Positions 61,061 to 64,000 of a stretch of DNA of 64,000 bases are shown piece after piece. The DNA comes from CAYSUS01 sp964434165 (lineage in GTDB: Bacteria; Planctomycetota; Planctomycetia; Pirellulales; Thermoguttaceae): assembly GCA_964434165.1 (NCBI GenBank), contig CAYSUS010000001.1, positions 122,725 through 186,724 of the forward strand, written 5' to 3'. A program made the translations under genes and the position numbers. Below the pieces are notes generated by a model. The model saw only the letters and a program-made list of their open reading frames with translations, had not been told where the DNA came from and ran no database searches. Positions within the stretch are counted from its first letter, which is position 1, and the number at the start of each line of letters is the position of its first letter.

Positions 61061-61882
61061 TCAGGCGCGGCGACGCCGGGCGGCGACCATCGCGTGAAGG
61101 ACGATGCCCGCGGCCACGCCCACGTTCAGCGAGTCGGTCCCGGGCTGCATGGAGATCGTCACGCGGCGGTCGCACAGGGCCGTGATCTGCGGGTCCAGCC
61201 CCGCGTACTCGTTGCCCAGCAAAACGGCCGCCCGCTCGGGCCAGGCGAAGGTCGCCAGCGGCTCGGCGCCGGGGTCGAGCACCGTGGCCACCAGGGTCGT
61301 GCCGCAACGGCGCCGGAGCAGTTCGAGGTCGGCCAAGAGGTCCTCGCTGCGGGCGAAACGGACGCGGAGCACCCCGCCCATCGAAAGCCGCAGCGCGCGG
61401 CGCGAGAGCGGGTCGCAGCACCGCGGCCCCAGCACCAGGCCGTCCACGCCCAGGGCCGCGGCCGTGCGGAAGATCAGCCCCACGTTCTCCGCCTGGTTGA
61501 TCGCCGAGAGCACGCACAGCGACGCCTGCTGCGAAGGCTCCAGCGATTCGACGAGCTTCGCCACGCACGGAGGCTCCTCGCGCCGCCCGGCCGCCAGCAC
61601 GCCGCGGTGGAAGGGGAACCCGGCGATCGCGCGGATCAGCCCCGCGGACGCGACATAGACCGGCGCGCGCCCCGCTGCAAGTCGGGCCATGTCCTCGGCG
61701 TGGGACTCGTCGGCCAGGACCGACTCGGTCGTGTAACGGCTTCCCAGAAGTCGCTCGGCCAGCAGCTTCCCTTCGGCCACGAACACGCCCTCGCCGCGCC
61801 GGGTTCGCTCCGGCAAATCGCGGTAGGCCGCCACGCGCGGGTCGTCGATCGACGGGATGCGTTCCACGGGCGGAGCAGGCAA
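61061..61882 (-). CDS. SpoU/TrmH-family RNA 2'-O-methyltransferase
   Basis: The 273 residues comprise an N-terminal substrate-binding domain (about 1-100; TRRGEGVFVAEGKLLAERLL) and a SPOUT trefoil-knot methyltransferase. The three SpoU motifs are seen: INQAENVGLIFRTAAALGVD (motif 1 Asn/Arg), AVLLGNEYAGL (motif 2) and QPGTDSLNVGVAAGIVLHAM (motif 3). It methylates a ribose 2'-OH in tRNA or rRNA; the target nucleotide cannot be told from sequence alone. It is the last gene of the minus-strand unit that begins with the RicT homologue; 27 bases separate it from the small membrane-protein gene. It converges on the HzsA/SUMF1 gene. Confidence 0.92.
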   Translation of the reverse strand: MPAPPVERIPSIDDPRVAAYRDLPERTRRGEGVFVAEGKLLAERLLGSRYTTESVLADESHAEDMARLAAGRAPVYVASAGLIRAIAGFPFHRGVLAAGRREEPPCVAKLVESLEPSQQASLCVLSAINQAENVGLIFRTAAALGVDGLVLGPRCCDPLSRRALRLSMGGVLRVRFARSEDLLADLELLRRRCGTTLVATVLDPGAEPLATFAWPERAAVLLGNEYAGLDPQITALCDRRVTISMQPGTDSLNVGVAAGIVLHAMVAARRRRA

Positions 61883-61909
61883 GGGGGAGCGGGACCGAAT
61901 CGCCCCGCT

Positions 61910-62128
61910 TCAATACTGAAGCGCCATCGCAGCCAGAAACGCGATCCACGCGGCGAGAAGCAGCCCCGTGATCGCCAGGAACACCCGGTTCCGCCGCGGC
62001 GGGCGGGGAGTCGGCGGGGAAGACTGCTCGCCGCCTGAGGGCCCGGTGGGCGACCGGTCCTGCGCGGACGAAGGCCTTTTGCGGCGGCTCATGCGGTGCG
62101 GCTCCCGGAGACTCGGATTTTCGCTCAT
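61910..62128 (-). CDS. Small membrane protein, unknown function
   Basis: The 72 residues comprise a hydrophilic, basic and Pro/Ser-rich N-terminus (MSRRKRPSSAQDRSPTGPS) and one C-terminal transmembrane helix (about 47-69, VFLAITGLLLAAWIAFLAAM) ending LQY. The start ATG overlaps the stop of the Minf_1886-family gene in an ATGA, which argues that it is translated by coupling. Met13 is an alternative start. The tail-anchored layout suggests a membrane-tethered accessory factor. No homologue is recognised; the operon position between Minf_1886 and an RNA methyltransferase is the main clue. Confidence 0.6.
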   Translation of the reverse strand: MSENPSLREPHRMSRRKRPSSAQDRSPTGPSGGEQSSPPTPRPPRRNRVFLAITGLLLAAWIAFLAAMALQY

Positions 62129-62562
62129 TCGGCGGGCGTGATCCTGAATCCCTCGACGAAGGCCGTGTCGAAGTCGAACACGTCGTCGAAGTCCTCGCGC
62201 CGGTCCTCGGCCGTCTTGCGCATCTGCCCGATACGAATCAGGTTAAACACGATCTCGCCGAAGTCGCCCGTGGTATGGACTCCCCAACTGTTGAGAACCG
62301 GCTTGGCCATGTAGCCGAACTGCCGCAAGGCGTACTGCCGGATCGCCTCGCAGAGGTCGCGGCCGGAGACGTGCCGCTCGACCTCCTCGGGCTCCTCGGC
62401 TTCCTCCACGGGCTCGGGCGCGGGCTCGCTGGGCGTCTCCTTGCCCAGGTGCAGCACCTCCTGGGCGTAGTTCAGGGCCTCGAAGACGAACAGGTAGGCG
62501 TCGAAGCGATAGCGCTTGTCCTCCTCCAACAGCCTGGCGATGGATCGCGAGGGGTCGAACAT
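62125..62562 (-). CDS. Minf_1886-family conserved protein
   Basis: The 145 residues match the Minf_1886-type family spread through Planctomycetota, Verrucomicrobiota and relatives. The opening is LLEEDKRYRFDAYLFVFEAL. After an acidic, Pro-rich variable linker (about 45-62) comes the strongly conserved block RHVSGRDLCEAIRQYALRQF, FGYMAKPVLNSWGVHTTGDF, GEIVFNLIRIGQMRKT and REDFDDVFDFDTAFVEGF. The function is unknown; it is small, cytosolic and helical. I start at ATG 62562, where homology begins; the frame runs open more than 780 bases further upstream, antisense-shifted through the next gene. It lies 50 bases downstream of ricT and overlaps the next gene by four bases. Confidence 0.85.
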   Translation of the reverse strand: MFDPSRSIARLLEEDKRYRFDAYLFVFEALNYAQEVLHLGKETPSEPAPEPVEEAEEPEEVERHVSGRDLCEAIRQYALRQFGYMAKPVLNSWGVHTTGDFGEIVFNLIRIGQMRKTAEDRREDFDDVFDFDTAFVEGFRITPAE

Positions 62563-62612
62563 GGTGGCTGGTCGGGGCGCGGTGCGCCGCTGGCGCGGGC
62601 CCGCGCCGAATG

Positions 62613-63485
62613 TCAGGAATTCCTCGAGGGGGTCGAGCCGGAGTGGGAGCCGTTGGCAGCGCGCTGCTTGCCCCCGCGCGAAACCACCTTGACGTCGCCG
62701 CCGGGGATCAGCTTGCGCGCGTGGTCTTCGCCCTCGACGAGCAACTGGCCGGCGAGAATCTCGTGCCCGATCACGCGGCCTCGCACGCCCGGGGCCTCCA
62801 CCTCCGAGCCGACCGGGGGCAATTCCTTCTGAAGCTGCTCGTACACCGAGTACTCGTAGCGCAGGCAGCACTTCAGCCGCCCGCAGCGGCCGGAGATCTT
62901 GGTCGGGTCGAGCGTCGCCTTCTGGAGCTTGGCCATCTTCATCGAGACCGGCGGCATCTCGACCAGATGCGTGTTGCAACAGACCGGCTTGCCGCAGTCC
63001 CCGTAGTCGGCCAGCAGCTTGGCTTCGTCCCGCACGCCGATCTGCCGCATCTCGACCCGCGTCTGGAACTCGCCGGCCAGCATGCGGACCAGCTCGCGAA
63101 AGTCCACGCGCCCGTCCGCCAGGTAATAGACCACGATCCGCTCGCCCCCGAAGATGTGCTCCACGTCCACCAGGTTCATCGGCAGGCCCAGCTTGTCGAT
63201 GCATCGCTGGCAGACCTCGATCTCCTCCGGCTCGTGGCTGCGGATGCGAAACTGCTCGTTCGCGTCTTCGGGGGTCATCGCGCGGAGAATCTGCCCCTCG
63301 GGCAGGGTCTTCAGCCCGGCCAGGGCCTCGTCCGTCGCCTCGCACAGGATATGGCCGCTCTCCAAACCCCGCTCCGTCCGGACGACCACGTCCACCCCCC
63401 TTTCGAACCGGCCCTTGTCGGGCGCGGCAAAGGCGCCGAGGTGGCGCATCGCTCCGACGCGGACCAGGTACTTCACCATGCTCAT
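62613..63485 (-). CDS. ricT: PSP1-domain protein, RicT (YaaT) homologue
   Basis: The 290 residues contain a PSP1 C-terminal domain and the cysteines that bind an Fe-S cluster in RicT: CQRCIDKLGLPMNLVDVEHI in mid-protein, YGDCGKPVCCNTHLVEMP, and SGRCGRLKCCLRYEYSVYEQ. DAEYLFGGER-type DVEHIFGGERIVVYYLADGR is present, followed by the KOW/SH3-like tail GSEVEAPGVRGRVIGHEIL. In Bacillus subtilis RicT works with RicA and RicF in RNA processing with RNase Y and in competence and sporulation control; no ricA or ricF is seen here. The start MSMVKYLVRVG at 63485 fits the family. It opens the ricT-Minf_1886-membrane protein-trmH operon. Confidence 0.9.
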   Translation of the reverse strand: MSMVKYLVRVGAMRHLGAFAAPDKGRFERGVDVVVRTERGLESGHILCEATDEALAGLKTLPEGQILRAMTPEDANEQFRIRSHEPEEIEVCQRCIDKLGLPMNLVDVEHIFGGERIVVYYLADGRVDFRELVRMLAGEFQTRVEMRQIGVRDEAKLLADYGDCGKPVCCNTHLVEMPPVSMKMAKLQKATLDPTKISGRCGRLKCCLRYEYSVYEQLQKELPPVGSEVEAPGVRGRVIGHEILAGQLLVEGEDHARKLIPGGDVKVVSRGGKQRAANGSHSGSTPSRNS

Positions 63486-63616
63486 CGACCCGACATGCGA
63501 TGCAACCCGAAGCGGGGAAAGCACTTGGCTCCCTCGGCCCGGGCGGATGGGAGGAGGAACTCGGGGGGAATGCTCAAGTATAGCCGCTGCAAACCCCCGC
63601 GCGAAGCAAAGAAGAC

Positions 63617-63870
63617 CGGGCCCACGGAAGGCCCGATCTCCACGATTCCTGAGGGCGCGCATGGATTGTCTTGCCTGCGCAGACCCATCACAGCCGGACG
63701 CGTGAGCGAGGGGTGCGCTCTTGCTCTCGTTTCCACGCTCCCCTGCCCTCGTTGCCGCGCTGTGCGCGGGAACGCCCCCGGCACGACGATGCGCGTCTCT
63801 CGGGGCCCTCGTCTCCACACTGGGCGCAGGCTCCCAAGCCAAAGCGCGGGAACCAGCATCATGGCACGGC
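63617..63870. repeat. Hairpin-rich intergenic repeat region
   Basis: CGGGCC-CACGGAA-GGCCCG (63618-63636) is a small hairpin. Further right, three similar words follow: CTCGTTTCCACGCTCCCC (from 63727), CTCGTTGCCGCGCTGTGCGCGGGAAC (63748-63773, a near-perfect hairpin) and CTCGTCTCCACACTGGGCGCAGG (63809-63831). They look like degenerate tandem copies of a TCGTTCCCACGC...GTGGGAACG-type repeat. The remaining bases of 63486-63949 contain a TATACT near 63583 (minus strand) that could be the ricT -10. Confidence 0.55.
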
Positions 63871-63949
63871 GAACCCCTCTGGATAGCGGGTATTGCGGCG
63901 CACGGGGGCCCGCGTTTTACAGAGAAATCGGCGGGGCCGCGGGAACCCG

Positions 63950-64000
63950 ATGTCCTTGTGGGAAAACCCTTTGCGCCGCCGGCGTCGCCGGCGCGGCCGG
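63950..64000 (+). CDS. Possible N-terminus of a further gene, cut by window edge
   Basis: ATG 63950 opens a frame reading MSLWENPLRRRRRRRGR to the edge of the window. The basic start resembles the N-terminus of membrane proteins in this lineage, but only 17 codons are available and no strong ribosome-binding site precedes it. It could be noise. Confidence 0.2.
   Translation, partial: MSLWENPLRRRRRRRGR

Noticed and set aside
62563..63345. N-terminal extension of the Minf_1886 frame
   Set aside because: The extension lies over ricT in another frame and is Arg/Gly-rich noise. Family homology begins at ATG 62562.

Overview
The window is GC-rich and looks like a chromosomal segment of a member of the Planctomycetota. 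The evidence is lineage-typical gene content: a DUF1559 pseudopilin with an H-x9-DG tail, a giant exported protein opening with an LEPR-XLL-like motif (MEPRRLLAF), a PEP-CTERM LamG protein, PQQ/WD40/VCBS propellers, a hydrazine-synthase-alpha-like (HzsA) cytochrome fused to a formylglycine-generating-enzyme domain, and a Minf_1886-family protein. No tRNA, rRNA, CRISPR array, transposase or phage gene was recognised.

Layout. 0-2.1 kb: nuoABCD of respiratory complex I on the minus strand, with nuoD cut by the left edge. 2.4-2.8 kb: a good sigma70-type nuo promoter and, upstream of it, a separate minus-strand transcription unit with its own promoter, several hairpins and a strong intrinsic terminator. 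This is a candidate structured ncRNA that matches no family I recognise. 2.9-7.8 kb: an M20 peptidase, a small Tyr-rich secreted protein, an SDR protein overlapping ruvX, and a secreted sialidase-like protein. 7.9-18.2 kb: a membrane-anchored PQQ propeller, a hybrid histidine kinase, a DUF1593 hydrolase, and an exported methyltransferase-like/PQQ propeller fusion. 18.5-26.3 kb: a divergent heavy-metal efflux locus, with tolC on minus and a small Cys-rich secreted protein plus cusB and cusA on plus. 26.3-38 kb: an M14 carboxypeptidase, a GAF-PAS hybrid kinase, a PEP-CTERM LamG protein, a GHL10 glycoside hydrolase, DUF1559 with a lipoprotein, and an LRR protein. 38-47 kb: citrate synthase, a WD40 protein, a SdrD_B giant protein, and an Old-Yellow-Enzyme-type flavoprotein. 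47.2-53.7 kb: a same-strand group of five genes (VCBS protein, Tat-exported Gfo/Idh/MocA, DUF6807, TIM-barrel isomerase, cytosolic Gfo/Idh/MocA) that resembles a carbohydrate-derivative catabolic module. 53.9-61 kb: cutA, an MFS transporter, and the HzsA/SUMF1 fusion. 61-63.5 kb: a minus-strand operon of ricT, Minf_1886, a small membrane protein and a SpoU-type RNA methyltransferase.

Intergenic DNA carries several families of short palindromic repeats. One has the core GACTTCSGRAGTC and occurs at 6.5, 48.6, 53.7 and 54.3 kb, usually as a closely spaced pair. A paired-hairpin element lies at 51.2-51.4 kb, and other hairpin clusters lie at 39.4, 50.0 and 63.7 kb. The items most worth a second look are the unassigned ncRNA at 2537-2761, the Cys-rich protein and palindromic operator of the metal locus, the exported methyltransferase/propeller fusion, the HzsA/SUMF1 fusion, and the paired-palindrome repeats.
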